A stretch of 64,000 bases of DNA, taken from NCBI RefSeq assembly GCF_002741105.1, contig NZ_NIQU01000002.1, positions 124,001 to 188,000 of the forward strand. The letters run 5' to 3'. How positions within the stretch are numbered: the first letter of the stretch is position 1; the number at the start of each line of letters is the position of its first letter. A program made the translations under genes and the position numbers. Of the stretch, positions 52,630 to 62,517 are shown in pieces. The notes under the pieces were generated by a model. That model saw only the letters and a program-made list of their open reading frames with translations. It was not told where the DNA came from and made no database searches. This stretch comes from Pseudomonas sediminis. GTDB lineage: Bacteria > Pseudomonadota > Gammaproteobacteria > Pseudomonadales > Pseudomonadaceae.

Positions 52630-54843
52630 TCAGAAACGTCGAGCGTAGCGCTTGAGCATGCTCGGTACGTCGAGAATCAACGCGATGCGTCCATCGCCAG
52701 TGATCGTGGCGCCGGACATCCCGGGCGTGCCTTGCAGCATCTTGCCCAGCGGTTTGATTACCACTTCCTCCTGCCCGACCAATTGATCGACGACAAAGCC
52801 GATGCGCTGGCTACCGACGGTGAGGATCACCACATGGCCCTCGCGCTGACCTTCGTGGAAGGCCTGCGGCACCAGCCAACGTTTGAGATAGAACAGCGGC
52901 AGCGCCTTGTCGCGCACGATCACCACTTCCTGGCCATCAACCACATTGGTGCGCGACAGGTCGAGGTGGAAGATCTCGTTGACGTTGACCAGCGGGAAGG
53001 CGAAGGCCTGGTTCTCCAGCATCACCATCAGGGTCGGCATGATCGCCAGGGTCAGCGGCACCTTGATGATGATCTTCGAGCCCTGCCCCTTCTGTGAGAA
53101 CACGTTGACCGTGCCATTGAGCTGGGAAATCTTGGTCTTCACCACGTCCATGCCCACACCGCGGCCGGACACATCGGAGATCTCGGTCTTGGTCGAGAAG
53201 CCCGGGGCGAAGATCAGGTTGTAGCATTCGAACTCATTGAGCCGATCAGCCGCGTCCTTGTCCAGCAGGCCTTTCTCCACAGCCTTGGCACGCAGCACAT
53301 CAGCGTCCATACCCTTGCCGTCATCGGTGATCGACAACAGGATGTGGTCACCCTCCTGCTCGGCGGACAGCACCACGCGGCCAGCGCGTGCCTTGCCGGC
53401 TTTCTCGCGCTCTTCCGGGGTTTCCACGCCGTGGTCGACGGCGTTGCGCACCAAGTGCACCAGCGGGTCGGCCAGCGCCTCAACCAGGTTCTTGTCGAGG
53501 TCGGTTTCCTCGCCCACCAGTTCGAGGTTGATCTCTTTTTTCAGATTGCGCGCCAGATCGCGGACCAGGCGCGGGAAGCGGCCGAAGACCTTCTTGATCG
53601 GCTGCATGCGGGTCTTCATCACCGAGGTCTGCAGATCCGCGGTGACCACGTCGAGGTTCGACACCGCCTTGGACATGGCCTCGTCGCCGCTGTTGAGGCC
53701 CAGACGCACCAGACGGTTACGTACCAGCACCAGCTCGCCGACCATGTTCATGATCTCGTCGAGGCGTGCGGTATCGACCCGTACGGTGGTTTCGGCTTCG
53801 CTGGCAGGGGCCTTCTCCGCCGCTGCCGGGGTTGGGGCCGGCACCGCGGCACGCGGTGCGGCAGGTTCAGCCTTGGCCGCAGCTGGCTTGGCTGCTGGTG
53901 CCGCGGCCTTGGGCGCGGCAGCCGGTTTCTCAGCGACTACAGGTGCAGGCTCGCTGGGCGGGACGAACTTGCCCTTGCCGTGCAACTGATCGAGCAAGGA
54001 CTCGAACTCGTCATCGGTAATCTCGTCGCCAGCCGGGGCTGGCGCAGCGGCAGCGACTGGCGCAGCGGCTTCGGTCGTCGCAGAGAACTGACCTTTGCCA
54101 TGCAGTTGATCAAGCAGTGCTTCGAATTCGTCGTCGGTAATGTCATCGCCTGCCGCTGCACCAGCAGGCGCAGAAGCGACTACCGTGGAGGCAGGCGCCT
54201 CGACAGCGCCGGCAAACTGTCCCTTGCCGTGCAATTGATCGAGCAGCGACTCGAACTCGTCATCGGTGATCTCATCGCTGGCACTGACTTCGGCGCTCGG
54301 AGCTGCAGCCGGCGCGTCACCCAGCGCATCGAGCAGTTGCTCGAATTCGCTGTCAGTGATGTCGCCCGCGGAGACCGACGGCGCAGCAGGCTGAGGCTCT
54401 GGTGCGGGTTCTGGTTCGGCCTGCTGCACCGGCGCAGGAGCCGCTTCGGCGCCGCCCGGTTCGGCCAGGCGTGACAGTGCCGCCAGAAGCTCAGGCGACG
54501 CGGGTGTCGGCTCGCGGCGCTCACGCACCTCGCCGAACATGCCGTTTACTGCATCAAGAGCCTCGAGCACCACATCCATCAGCTCCGAATCGACGCGACG
54601 CTCACCCTTGCGCAGGATGTCGAAGACGTTTTCGGCGATATGGCAGCACTCCACCAGCTCGTTGAGCTGGAGGAAACCCGCTCCGCCCTTGACGGTATGA
54701 AAACCGCGGAAGATGGCGTTGAGCAGGTTCATGTCGTCCGGTCGGCTTTCCAGCTCGACTAACTGTTCGGACAACTGTTCGAGAATCTCGCCGGCCTCTA
54801 CCAGGAAATCCTGGAGGATCTCTTCATCGGCGCCGAAGCTCAT
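52630..54843 (-). CDS. cheA: Chemotaxis histidine kinase CheA
   Basis: The 737-residue kinase has a P1 phosphotransfer domain with H49 (FRGFHTVKGGAGFL), then a long Ala/Pro-rich linker instead of an obvious P2 domain, the P3 dimer domain (from about residue 351, TTVRVDTARLDEIMNMVGEL), P4 ATPase (HLVRNAVDHGVE; GRGVGMDVV) and P5 CheW-like domain. The linker contains four copies of an acidic motif, ITDDEFESLLDQLHGKG or close, at residues about 161, 191, 234 and 274. In Vibrio the comparable linker region binds ParC/ParP (LID); the partners here, parC and parP, are downstream. Confidence 0.96.
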   Translation of the reverse strand: MSFGADEEILQDFLVEAGEILEQLSEQLVELESRPDDMNLLNAIFRGFHTVKGGAGFLQLNELVECCHIAENVFDILRKGERRVDSELMDVVLEALDAVNGMFGEVRERREPTPASPELLAALSRLAEPGGAEAAPAPVQQAEPEPAPEPQPAAPSVSAGDITDSEFEQLLDALGDAPAAAPSAEVSASDEITDDEFESLLDQLHGKGQFAGAVEAPASTVVASAPAGAAAGDDITDDEFEALLDQLHGKGQFSATTEAAAPVAAAAPAPAGDEITDDEFESLLDQLHGKGKFVPPSEPAPVVAEKPAAAPKAAAPAAKPAAAKAEPAAPRAAVPAPTPAAAEKAPASEAETTVRVDTARLDEIMNMVGELVLVRNRLVRLGLNSGDEAMSKAVSNLDVVTADLQTSVMKTRMQPIKKVFGRFPRLVRDLARNLKKEINLELVGEETDLDKNLVEALADPLVHLVRNAVDHGVETPEEREKAGKARAGRVVLSAEQEGDHILLSITDDGKGMDADVLRAKAVEKGLLDKDAADRLNEFECYNLIFAPGFSTKTEISDVSGRGVGMDVVKTKISQLNGTVNVFSQKGQGSKIIIKVPLTLAIMPTLMVMLENQAFAFPLVNVNEIFHLDLSRTNVVDGQEVVIVRDKALPLFYLKRWLVPQAFHEGQREGHVVILTVGSQRIGFVVDQLVGQEEVVIKPLGKMLQGTPGMSGATITGDGRIALILDVPSMLKRYARRF
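53965..54363 (-). repeat. Four tandem-like acidic motifs in the CheA linker
   Basis: Residues 161-174, 191-210, 234-253 and 274-293 of CheA share the pattern I-T-D-(D/S)-E-F-E-x-L-L-D-x-L, three of them continuing HGKGQF or HGKGKF. Spacers are Ala/Pro-rich and of different length, so the repeats are in protein rather than exact DNA units. Confidence 0.85.
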
Positions 54844-54855
54844 ATTGTGTGCTCC

Positions 54856-55644
54856 TTAGAACCCTAGGCTGGACAGCAGGTCGTCGACATCGTCTTGGCT
54901 GGATGCAACGTCATCACGCTTATCGGCATGAATCTGCGGACCTTCACCCCGCGATGGCTCTTTTGATTTTTCTCGTTCGCTACGCAGCTCTTCGTGGTCG
55001 TGCCGGATACCCGCAAAACGGTCGACCTGGCTGGCCATGAGCATCAATTTCAGCAGATTGCTTTCCACTTCGGTCACCAGCTGGGTGACACGCTTGATCA
55101 CCTGACCGGTAAGGTCCTGATAGTCCTGCGCCAGCAGAATGTCATTGAGGTGACCGGAAAGTTTGGCGCCATCTCGCTCGCTACGGGCGAGGAACAGCTC
55201 GACCCGCTTGGCCAGTTCACGGAAGCCGTCGGCACCGATCTCGCGGCGCATGAAGCGACCCCATTCGACGCTCAGGCTCTGCGCTTCATCGCTCAGATCA
55301 TTGACCAGCGGCGCGCTCTGCTCGACCAGATCCATGGTCCGATTGGCGGCCTTCTCGGTCATGGTCACGACGTAGTTCAGACGCTCGGTAGCGTCGGCGA
55401 TCTGCGACAGCTCCTGAGCATGCGGCATACGCGGATCGAGTTGAAAATTGACAATGGCGTTGTGCAGTTCACGGGTCAGTTTGCCGACCTCGTGATACAG
55501 CCCGCGATCACGGACCTTGTTGAGCTCGTTGATCAGTTGCACCGCAGCGCCGAAGTTGCCTTGTTCAAGGCTATCGACCAGATCGCGGGCGTTGTTTTTC
55601 AGGGTCGACTCGAGGTCACCCAGCGTGGAGTCATCGTGTTCCAT
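54856..55644 (-). CDS. cheZ: CheY-P phosphatase CheZ
   Basis: CheZ dephosphorylates CheY-P. The 262-residue mainly helical protein has the catalytic Asp/Gln region (LAQDYQDLTGQVIKRVTQLV) and ends in the CheY-binding peptide DDVDDLLSSLGF after an acidic flexible linker. It lies between cheY (19 bases) and cheA (12 bases). Confidence 0.95.
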   Translation of the reverse strand: MEHDDSTLGDLESTLKNNARDLVDSLEQGNFGAAVQLINELNKVRDRGLYHEVGKLTRELHNAIVNFQLDPRMPHAQELSQIADATERLNYVVTMTEKAANRTMDLVEQSAPLVNDLSDEAQSLSVEWGRFMRREIGADGFRELAKRVELFLARSERDGAKLSGHLNDILLAQDYQDLTGQVIKRVTQLVTEVESNLLKLMLMASQVDRFAGIRHDHEELRSEREKSKEPSRGEGPQIHADKRDDVASSQDDVDDLLSSLGF

Positions 55645-55663
55645 AGCACCCTCGCGGCTGGCA

Positions 55664-56038
55664 TCAGCCGTTGACTCGCTCGAAGATCTTCTCGATCTTT
55701 TCCTTCAGCACCTGAGCGGTGAAGGGTTTGACCACATAACCATTCACACCGGCCTGAGCCGCCTCGATGATCTGATCGCGTTTGGCTTCAGCAGTCACCA
55801 TCAGCACCGGCAGGTGCTTGAGACGCTCGTCGGCACGCACGGCACGTAGCAGGTCGATGCCAGTCATTCCGGGCATGTTCCAGTCGGTGACCAGAAAGTC
55901 GAAGCTGCCGCTTTGCAGCATCGGCAGCGCCGAGGTGCCGTCATCGGCTTCTGCGGTATTGGTGAAACCCAAGTCCCGCAAGAGGTTCTTGATGATCCGT
56001 CGCATCGTCGAGAAATCGTCAACGATGAGGATTTTCAT
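55664..56038 (-). CDS. cheY: Chemotaxis response regulator CheY
   Basis: The 124-residue single-domain receiver has acid pocket DD at 7-8, phosphorylation Asp52 ([11 protein letters not shown]), Thr in [10 protein letters not shown] and Lys in VVKPFT. Start is taken at ATG 56038 ([10 protein letters not shown]). A GGAGG lies 17 bases upstream, far from this ATG; an in-frame TTG four codons earlier would be better spaced, so the exact start is open. Confidence 0.96.
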   Translation of the reverse strand: MKILIVDDFSTMRRIIKNLLRDLGFTNTAEADDGTSALPMLQSGSFDFLVTDWNMPGMTGIDLLRAVRADERLKHLPVLMVTAEAKRDQIIEAAQAGVNGYVVKPFTAQVLKEKIEKIFERVNG

Positions 56039-56137
56039 GTTCTTGTCCAAGTCGACCTCCGTACAGTCCCAAACGTATTGCGCTTGCAACTACGTCCTTT
56101 AATCGTGAAACCGTTTGCGCCTGCGAGCACGCCGCGT

Positions 56138-56884
56138 TCAGCCAGCGCGCCATTCACTCAGCCGCGAGCGCAAACGCGCCGCGCACTGGCTGTGCAACTG
56201 GCTCACGCGTGACTCGCTAACCCCCAGCACTTCACCGATTTCCTTCAAGTTCAGTTCTTCATCGTAATACAGCGCCAGCACCAGACGTTCACGCTCCGGC
56301 AAACCGGCGATGGCATCGGCCAAAGCCGCCTGGAAGCGTTCGTCTTCGAGGTCCCGCGAAGGTTCGAGGTGGTTGTGCCCGGCGTCTTCGTGCAACCCGC
56401 CGTGCTCGCCGTCCTGCAACAGGTCGTCGAAACTGAACAGGCGGCTGCCCAAAGTGTCGCCAAGAATGCCGTAGTAATCCTCCAGACTCAATTGGAGTTC
56501 GGCCGCAACCTCGTGATCTTTAGCGTCACGCCCGGTTCTTGCCTCAACCACACGAATGGCATCGCTGACCATGCGGCTGTTGCGGTGCACCGAACGCGGC
56601 GCCCAATCGCCCTTGCGCACCTCATCGAGCATGGAGCCGCGAATGCGGATACCGGCGAAGGTCTCGAAACTGGCGCCCTTGCTGGAGTCGTATTTGCGCG
56701 AGGCTTCGAGCAAACCGATCATGCCGGCCTGGATCAGATCATCGACCTGCACGCTGGCCGGCAGACGGGCCAACAGGTGGTAGGCGATGCGTTTGACCAG
56801 CGGCGCATAGCGCTCGATCAGTTGGTGCTGGGAGTCCTGCGCCTGAGCCTTGTTGTACATACGAAGTCCAGAGGCTGCTGTCAT
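56138..56884 (-). CDS. fliA: Flagellar sigma factor FliA (sigma28)
   Basis: FliA directs late flagellar and chemotaxis transcription. The 246-residue protein has sigma region 2 (YAPLVKRIAYHLLARLP, DDLIQAGMIGLLEA, FETFAGIRIRGSMLDEVRK) and region 4 (LPERERLVLALYYDEELNLK, VLGVSESRVSQLHSQ). ATG 56884 overlaps the fleN stop (ATGA) and matches the P. aeruginosa start MTAASG; a second ATG lies eight codons in. Confidence 0.96.
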   Translation of the reverse strand: MTAASGLRMYNKAQAQDSQHQLIERYAPLVKRIAYHLLARLPASVQVDDLIQAGMIGLLEASRKYDSSKGASFETFAGIRIRGSMLDEVRKGDWAPRSVHRNSRMVSDAIRVVEARTGRDAKDHEVAAELQLSLEDYYGILGDTLGSRLFSFDDLLQDGEHGGLHEDAGHNHLEPSRDLEDERFQAALADAIAGLPERERLVLALYYDEELNLKEIGEVLGVSESRVSQLHSQCAARLRSRLSEWRAG

Positions 56885-57711
56885 ACGGCCGAGTCTGCGG
56901 TCGGTTGTTGCACCAGACGCTCGACGAAAAACTCCAGATGACCACGGGGATTGGCCGGTAACGGCCAGGTATCTACCTTCTGAGCTATCGCCTTGAACGC
57001 CAGGGCGCACTTGGAGCGAGGGAAGGCTTCATAGACAGCGCGCTGTTTCTGCACGGCCTTGCGCACGCATTCGTCGTAGGGCACGGCACCGACATACTGC
57101 AGGGCGACATCGAGGAAACGATCCGTCACCTTGGTCAGCTTAGCAAAGAGATTGCGTCCTTCCTGCGGGCTGTGGGCCATATTGGCCAGCACGCGGAAGC
57201 GGCTGATGCCATGGTCACGGTTGAGCAGCTTGATCAGCGCGTAGGCGTCGGTAATCGAGGTAGGCTCGTCGCAGACCACCACGAGGATCTCCTGCGCGGC
57301 ACGCACGAAGCTGACCACCGCATCACCGATGCCTGCGGCGGTGTCGATCACCAGCACGTCAAGATTTTCGCTGATGTCACTGAACGCCTGGATCAAGCCG
57401 GCGTGCTGCATCGGCGTGAGGCTGACCATGCTCTGCGTACCGGACGCAGCCGGCACGATACGCACGCCACCCGGCCCCTGCAGCAGGACGTCACGCAAAT
57501 CGCATTCACCCGCGATGACATCGGCCAGGGTGCGCTTGGGCGTCAGGCCCAACAGAACGTCGACGTTGGCCAAGCCAAGGTCAGCGTCCATCAGCATCAC
57601 CCGACGGCCGAGATCGGCCAGGGCCATGGACAGATTGACCGATACATTGGTCTTGCCGACGCCACCCTTGCCGCCAGTCACCGCAATCACCTGTACGGGA
57701 TGCATACCCAT
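56881..57711 (-). CDS. fleN: Flagellar number regulator FleN (FlhG)
   Basis: FleN, a MinD-like ATPase, keeps flagellar number to one by restraining FleQ. The 276-residue protein has the Walker motif GGKGGVGKTNVSVNL at residue 13 and a MinD core (LMDADLGLANVDVLLGL). It is between flhF (114-base gap) and fliA (overlap). Confidence 0.95.
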   Translation of the reverse strand: MGMHPVQVIAVTGGKGGVGKTNVSVNLSMALADLGRRVMLMDADLGLANVDVLLGLTPKRTLADVIAGECDLRDVLLQGPGGVRIVPAASGTQSMVSLTPMQHAGLIQAFSDISENLDVLVIDTAAGIGDAVVSFVRAAQEILVVVCDEPTSITDAYALIKLLNRDHGISRFRVLANMAHSPQEGRNLFAKLTKVTDRFLDVALQYVGAVPYDECVRKAVQKQRAVYEAFPRSKCALAFKAIAQKVDTWPLPANPRGHLEFFVERLVQQPTADSAV

Positions 57712-57825
57712 GTTCTTTCTACACCTTGTCTAACTTCGACTTGGCCCTACAGGTCGTTGAAAAGCACCTATTGAGGCCGTTCACTCCCGCACCACGTGGC
57801 GAGAGGGTGCAACATTCTCGCTGCT

Positions 57826-59136
57826 TCAGCCGGCCCGCTTGGCCGGGTTGTGATAGAGGCCGGCGAACATCTGCGCCATGGCATCTTCACTCGGTTCCTC
57901 GGCAGCCTGCAGGCCCACCGCCCGGCTGACCAACTGGTGACTGCGTGGCACCTGCAGATCGTCCGGAATCCGCGGCCCATCCGTCACATAGGCTACCGGC
58001 AGTTGCTGGCCTATAGCCAGGCCTAAAACCTCGCCCAGGCTCGCCGCTTCGTCCAGCTTCGTCAGTATGCAGCCAGAAAGGCCACAACGCTTGTAACTAT
58101 GGTAGGCCGCCTTGAGCACTTGGCTCTGACTTGTTGCGGCCAATACCAGATAATTCTTCGCCTTGATGCGTGCCGAGGCCAGACTTTCCAACTGCAGACG
58201 CAACGCCGGATCGTTGCTCGGCAGGCCAGCGGTATCGACCAGCACTACGCGTTTCTTGGCCAGCGGTGCAAGCGCCTGCAACAGGGACTGGCCCGGATCG
58301 ATCTGGGTCACCGACACACCGAGGATGCGCCCCAGGGTCTTGAGCTGTTCCTGCGCGCCAATACGGAAGCTGTCCATGCTCACCAGAGCGACCTGCTGCG
58401 AGCCGTACTTAAGCACATAACGCGCAGCCAGCTTGGCCAGCGTAGTGGTCTTGCCCATGCCGGCCGGACCGACCAGGGCGATCACGCCCCCCTCTTCCAG
58501 CGGCTCGACCTTGGGCGTAGCGATCGCATGGGCCAGATGTGCCAGCAGCATACGCCAGGCCTGACGCGGTTCGGCAACGCCGGCCACCTTGCTCAGCAAC
58601 GCCTGCGACAGTTCGGCGGACAACCCCATGCGCTGCAAGCGGCGCCACAGATTGGCTTGCTGCGGGCGACGATTCTGCAGTTGGCCCCAGGCAATGGAGC
58701 CCAGCTGTACTTCGATCAGCTCACGCAAGCCATGCAGCTCGAAGCGCATGGCATCCAGCGCGCGCGGGTCGACCGCCGGCGTTGCAGGCGCAGCGGCCTC
58801 GACGGGGCGCTGTGGCTTGACGGGAGTCGCTGGCAGCTCGGGCGCCAGCAAGGATTCATTGGCGAATAATTGACGGTCCTTGCCGGCATCCTGCTCGGCA
58901 CGTGTGCTCAGCTCAGCCTGGGCGCTGGCGATGCGCGCCTGGGTCTTGCGCAGCTCGGCTTCTAGGGCCGGGTTCGGACGTACCGGCGTCGGTGCCTGAT
59001 AATCCAGCGCAGCAGTCAGCTCGACACCACCGGCAACGCGGCGATTGCCGATGATCGAGGCGTCGGCGCCCAATTCATCACGCACCAGTTTCATGGCGGT
59101 CCGCATATCGGCGGCGAAGAAGCGTTTGACCTGCAT
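57826..59136 (-). CDS. flhF: Flagellar placement GTPase FlhF
   Basis: FlhF is an SRP-type GTPase that sets the polar site of the flagellum. The 436-residue protein begins MQVKRFFAADMRTAMKLVRD, has a basic, variable B domain and the NG domain with GPAGMGKTTTLAKLA (G1), VLVDTAGL (G3) and TKLDEA (G4). It follows flhA by 11 bases. Confidence 0.96.
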   Translation of the reverse strand: MQVKRFFAADMRTAMKLVRDELGADASIIGNRRVAGGVELTAALDYQAPTPVRPNPALEAELRKTQARIASAQAELSTRAEQDAGKDRQLFANESLLAPELPATPVKPQRPVEAAAPATPAVDPRALDAMRFELHGLRELIEVQLGSIAWGQLQNRRPQQANLWRRLQRMGLSAELSQALLSKVAGVAEPRQAWRMLLAHLAHAIATPKVEPLEEGGVIALVGPAGMGKTTTLAKLAARYVLKYGSQQVALVSMDSFRIGAQEQLKTLGRILGVSVTQIDPGQSLLQALAPLAKKRVVLVDTAGLPSNDPALRLQLESLASARIKAKNYLVLAATSQSQVLKAAYHSYKRCGLSGCILTKLDEAASLGEVLGLAIGQQLPVAYVTDGPRIPDDLQVPRSHQLVSRAVGLQAAEEPSEDAMAQMFAGLYHNPAKRAG

Positions 59137-59147
59137 GACCCTTTACC

Positions 59148-61295
59148 TCAGTTCTGGCCAACCGTAGCGACTATGGTGACCTGCTTGTTGTCCGGAATTT
59201 CCTGGTACGCCAGCACGTGCATGCTGGGTACCGCCAGCCGCGCGAAGCGCGACAACATCGCCCGGACCGGTCCGGCCACCAGCAGAATCACCGGTTTGCC
59301 GAGCATCTCCTGGCGCTGCGCCGCTTCCACCAGGGAACGCTGCAGCTTCTCGGCCATGCCCGGTTCGAGGAGGATGCCATCCTCGCCGCCTTGACCGGCC
59401 TTCTGCAGACTGTTGAGCAAGATCTGTTCCAACCTTGGCTCGAGGGTTATCACAGGCAGCTCCGGCTCTAGTCCCACGATGCCTTGCACGATGGCGCGGG
59501 CCAGCGCAACGCGTACCGCAGCGACCATCGCGGCGGGATCTTGACTCTTCGGTGCGACGTTGGCGATGGCCTCGGCGATGGTGCGGATGTCCCGCACCGG
59601 TACCTGCTCCTGCAACAGCGCCTGCAGCACCTTGAGCAGGGTCGACAGCGATACCAGTCCCGGCACCAACTCTTCGGCCAGCTTCGGCGAGCTTTTGGCC
59701 AGCAACTGCATCAGTTGCTGCACTTCCTCATGGCCCAACAGCTCATGAGCGTGCTTGTGCAGGACCTGGTTGAGGTGAGTGGCCACCACGGTACTGGCGT
59801 CGACCACGGTGTAGCCCAGCGACTGCGCCTGATCGCGCTGAGTGGGGTCGATCCACACGGCCTCCAGACCGAATGCCGGATCCTTGGCGGCGATGCCGTT
59901 GAGCGGACCGAACACCTGACCGGGGTTGATCGCCAATTCACGATCCGGATACACCTCGGCCTCGGCCACGCTGACACCCATCAGCGTCAGGCGATAAGCG
60001 TTGGGCGCCAAGTCGAGGTTGTCGCGGATATGCACCGAGGGCATGAGAAAGCCCATTTCCTGCGACAGCTTCTTGCGCACGCCCTTGATCCGCGCGAGCA
60101 GTTGACCACCCTGATTGCGGTCCACCAGAGGAATCAGGCGATAGCCTACCTCCAGGCCGACCATGTCCACCGGAGTGACATCCTCCCAACCCAGCTCCTT
60201 AACCTCCTGAGCCTTCTGCGTCGGCAGCAGCTCCTGCTGGCGCTGCACCTCCTTGACCTCTTCTTCCTTGACCTTGCGGTTCTTGTGCGCGATCCAGTAG
60301 GCGCCACCTGCGGCGATCAGACCCAGGCTGATGAAGGAAAAGTGCGGCATGCCCGGCACCAGCCCCATGGCGATGAGGATCGCCGCCGCCACCGCCAGCG
60401 CCCGCGGTGACGCGAACATCTGCCGATTGACCTGCGCACCCATGTCTTCGGAGCTGGAAACACGGGTCACCATCACCGCAGCAGCAGTGGACAGCAACAG
60501 CGAAGGAATCTGCGCGACCAGGCCATCACCGATGGTCAGCAGGGTGTAGACCTTACCGGCATCGGCGAAGGCCAGGCTGTGCTGTAGCACGCCGATGGCG
60601 ATACCGCCGATGAGGTTGATGAACAGGATCAGCAGGCCGGCGATGGCATCGCCACGGACGAACTTGCTGGCACCGTCCATCGAACCGTAGAAATCTGCCT
60701 CCTGGGCCACCTCGCTGCGGCGTTTCTTGGCTTCGTTCTGATCGATCAGACCGGCGTTGAGGTCGGCGTCGATGGCCATCTGCTTACCGGGCATGGCGTC
60801 GAGAGTGAAGCGCGCGCTCACCTCGGAGATACGCCCAGCGCCCTTGGTGACCACCACGAAGTTGATGATCATGAGGATGGCGAACACCACGATACCAACC
60901 ACGTAGTTGCCGCCGATCACCACCTCACCGAATGCCTGGATCACCTGGCCAGCCGCGCCATGCCCTTCGTGACCATTGAGCAGCACCACACGGGTCGAAG
61001 CCACGTTAAGCGCCAGACGCAGCAGCGTGGCGGCCAGCAGGATGGTGGGGAATACAGCGAAATCCAGCGGGCGCAGCGCGTAGATACTGACCAGCAACAC
61101 GACGATGGACAGCGCGATACTGAAGGTGAACAGGGTATCGAGCAGAAACGGCGGCACCGGCAGCATGACCATGCCGAGCATGACCAGCAGCAGCAGCGGA
61201 ATGCCCAGGTTGCCATGGCGCAAACCTGCAAGGTTGCTGCGTACGTCACCGATTAACTGTGCGCGATCTACTGCCACGTCCCTACCCCAAGCCAT
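59148..61295 (-). CDS. flhA: Flagellar export gate protein FlhA
   Basis: FlhA is the large export-gate subunit of the flagellar type III system. The 715-residue protein has an N-terminal eight-helix domain containing the FHIPEP-type FAVFPTILLAATLLRLALNV and RFTLDAMPGKQMAIDADLNA motifs, and a large cytoplasmic domain that binds chaperone-substrate pairs. The ATG at 61295 has no clear ribosome site; a GTG six codons later with GGTAGG upstream is a possible alternative. Confidence 0.95.
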   Translation of the reverse strand: MAWGRDVAVDRAQLIGDVRSNLAGLRHGNLGIPLLLLVMLGMVMLPVPPFLLDTLFTFSIALSIVVLLVSIYALRPLDFAVFPTILLAATLLRLALNVASTRVVLLNGHEGHGAAGQVIQAFGEVVIGGNYVVGIVVFAILMIINFVVVTKGAGRISEVSARFTLDAMPGKQMAIDADLNAGLIDQNEAKKRRSEVAQEADFYGSMDGASKFVRGDAIAGLLILFINLIGGIAIGVLQHSLAFADAGKVYTLLTIGDGLVAQIPSLLLSTAAAVMVTRVSSSEDMGAQVNRQMFASPRALAVAAAILIAMGLVPGMPHFSFISLGLIAAGGAYWIAHKNRKVKEEEVKEVQRQQELLPTQKAQEVKELGWEDVTPVDMVGLEVGYRLIPLVDRNQGGQLLARIKGVRKKLSQEMGFLMPSVHIRDNLDLAPNAYRLTLMGVSVAEAEVYPDRELAINPGQVFGPLNGIAAKDPAFGLEAVWIDPTQRDQAQSLGYTVVDASTVVATHLNQVLHKHAHELLGHEEVQQLMQLLAKSSPKLAEELVPGLVSLSTLLKVLQALLQEQVPVRDIRTIAEAIANVAPKSQDPAAMVAAVRVALARAIVQGIVGLEPELPVITLEPRLEQILLNSLQKAGQGGEDGILLEPGMAEKLQRSLVEAAQRQEMLGKPVILLVAGPVRAMLSRFARLAVPSMHVLAYQEIPDNKQVTIVATVGQN

Positions 61296-61378
61296 TCAAT
61301 CTTTTGACGCGAAAGTGCGTCCTAGAGAGGTCATGGCAAGAAGCGTTCCAGAAGTGACACGACAGCGCGCTACACGCC

Positions 61379-62515
61379 CTAAGAGTCGCGGCGTAGATCC
61401 GCCGGGATCGGGAAGTCCGGCAGCGGGCCTGGGCGCTTGCCCTTGCCGGCCTGGTATTGACGAAGCTGATAGACGTAGGCCAGCACCTGCGCCACGGCCA
61501 GATACAGGCCAGCAGGAATTTCCTGGTCCAGCTCGGTGGAGTAATACACCGCACGGGCCAATGCCGGGGACTCCAGCACCATCACCTTGTGCTCCTGGGC
61601 GATCTCGCGAATCTTCAGCGCCAGGAAATCGCCGCCCTTTGCCAGCAACACCGGTGCGCTCCCCTTCTCCGGGTCGTACTTGAGCGCTACGGCGAAGTGC
61701 GTCGGGTTGGTGATGACCACGTCAGCCTGCGGCACGGCTTGCATCATCCGCCGTTCGGCCATCTCACGCTGCAGTTGACGAATACGTCCTTTCACCTCGG
61801 GCTTGCCCTCGGTGTCCTTGTACTCGTCGCGCACCTCCTGCTTGGTCATCATCAGCTTCTGCTTGTGACTCCACAGCTGGAACGGCACATCCACCGCGGC
61901 GATCAGGATAAGCCCGCAGGACAGCCAGAACGCACTCCAGCCGACAACCTTCAGGCTGTGCAGGATGGCGGGCTCGACGGGCTCGTTGGCAATGGCCAGC
62001 AGATCGTCCTGGTCCACCGAAAGCACCACCAGCGCCACCGCCAGGATTACCAGAAACTTGGCAAGCGCCTTGAGCAACTCGACCAACGCCTGAACCGAGA
62101 ACATGCGCTTGAGACCCGCCAATGGGTTCATCCGACTGGCTTTGGGTTGCAGCGCCTCGGCAGAGAACAACCACCCCCCCAGCGCGATGGGGCCAGCGAT
62201 GGAGGCGATCAACAACGCAATGAAAAAGGGTTGCACCGCCAGCAATGCCTGCTTGCCCGAAGCCAGCAGATAAAGCGCCATGCTGCGTTCGCTCATCAGC
62301 ACATCGCGCGGCAAGCTGAAATTACCGCGCATGACATCCATCAACACATTGCCCATGTAGGCGCCGAAAATGATCAGGGCGACAGTGCCGGTGAGCGTCA
62401 CCGCCACCGTGTTGAGCTCCTTGGACCGAGCGATCTGGCCTTTCTTGCGCGACTCTTCAAGTCGCTTGCCTGTGGGTTCCTCGCTCTTGTCGGCGCCGCT
62501 CTCGCTTTCGGCCAT
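61379..62515 (-). CDS. flhB: Flagellar export switch protein FlhB
   Basis: FlhB controls the change from hook to filament export. The 378-residue protein has four membrane segments and the autocleavage site N270-P-T-H273, followed by the conserved FAVALKYDPEKGSAP segment. A short Pro-rich tail ends the protein. The start ATG lies two bases after the fliR region boundary (fliR stop to flhB start), indicating coupling. Confidence 0.96.
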   Translation of the reverse strand: MAESESGADKSEEPTGKRLEESRKKGQIARSKELNTVAVTLTGTVALIIFGAYMGNVLMDVMRGNFSLPRDVLMSERSMALYLLASGKQALLAVQPFFIALLIASIAGPIALGGWLFSAEALQPKASRMNPLAGLKRMFSVQALVELLKALAKFLVILAVALVVLSVDQDDLLAIANEPVEPAILHSLKVVGWSAFWLSCGLILIAAVDVPFQLWSHKQKLMMTKQEVRDEYKDTEGKPEVKGRIRQLQREMAERRMMQAVPQADVVITNPTHFAVALKYDPEKGSAPVLLAKGGDFLALKIREIAQEHKVMVLESPALARAVYYSTELDQEIPAGLYLAVAQVLAYVYQLRQYQAGKGKRPGPLPDFPIPADLRRDS

Positions 62516-62517
62516 CG

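Noticed and set aside
55987..56137. Sigma28 promoter before cheY
   Set aside because: TTAAAG and a GC..ATA-like box can be found, but the spacing and -10 sequence fit the consensus poorly.
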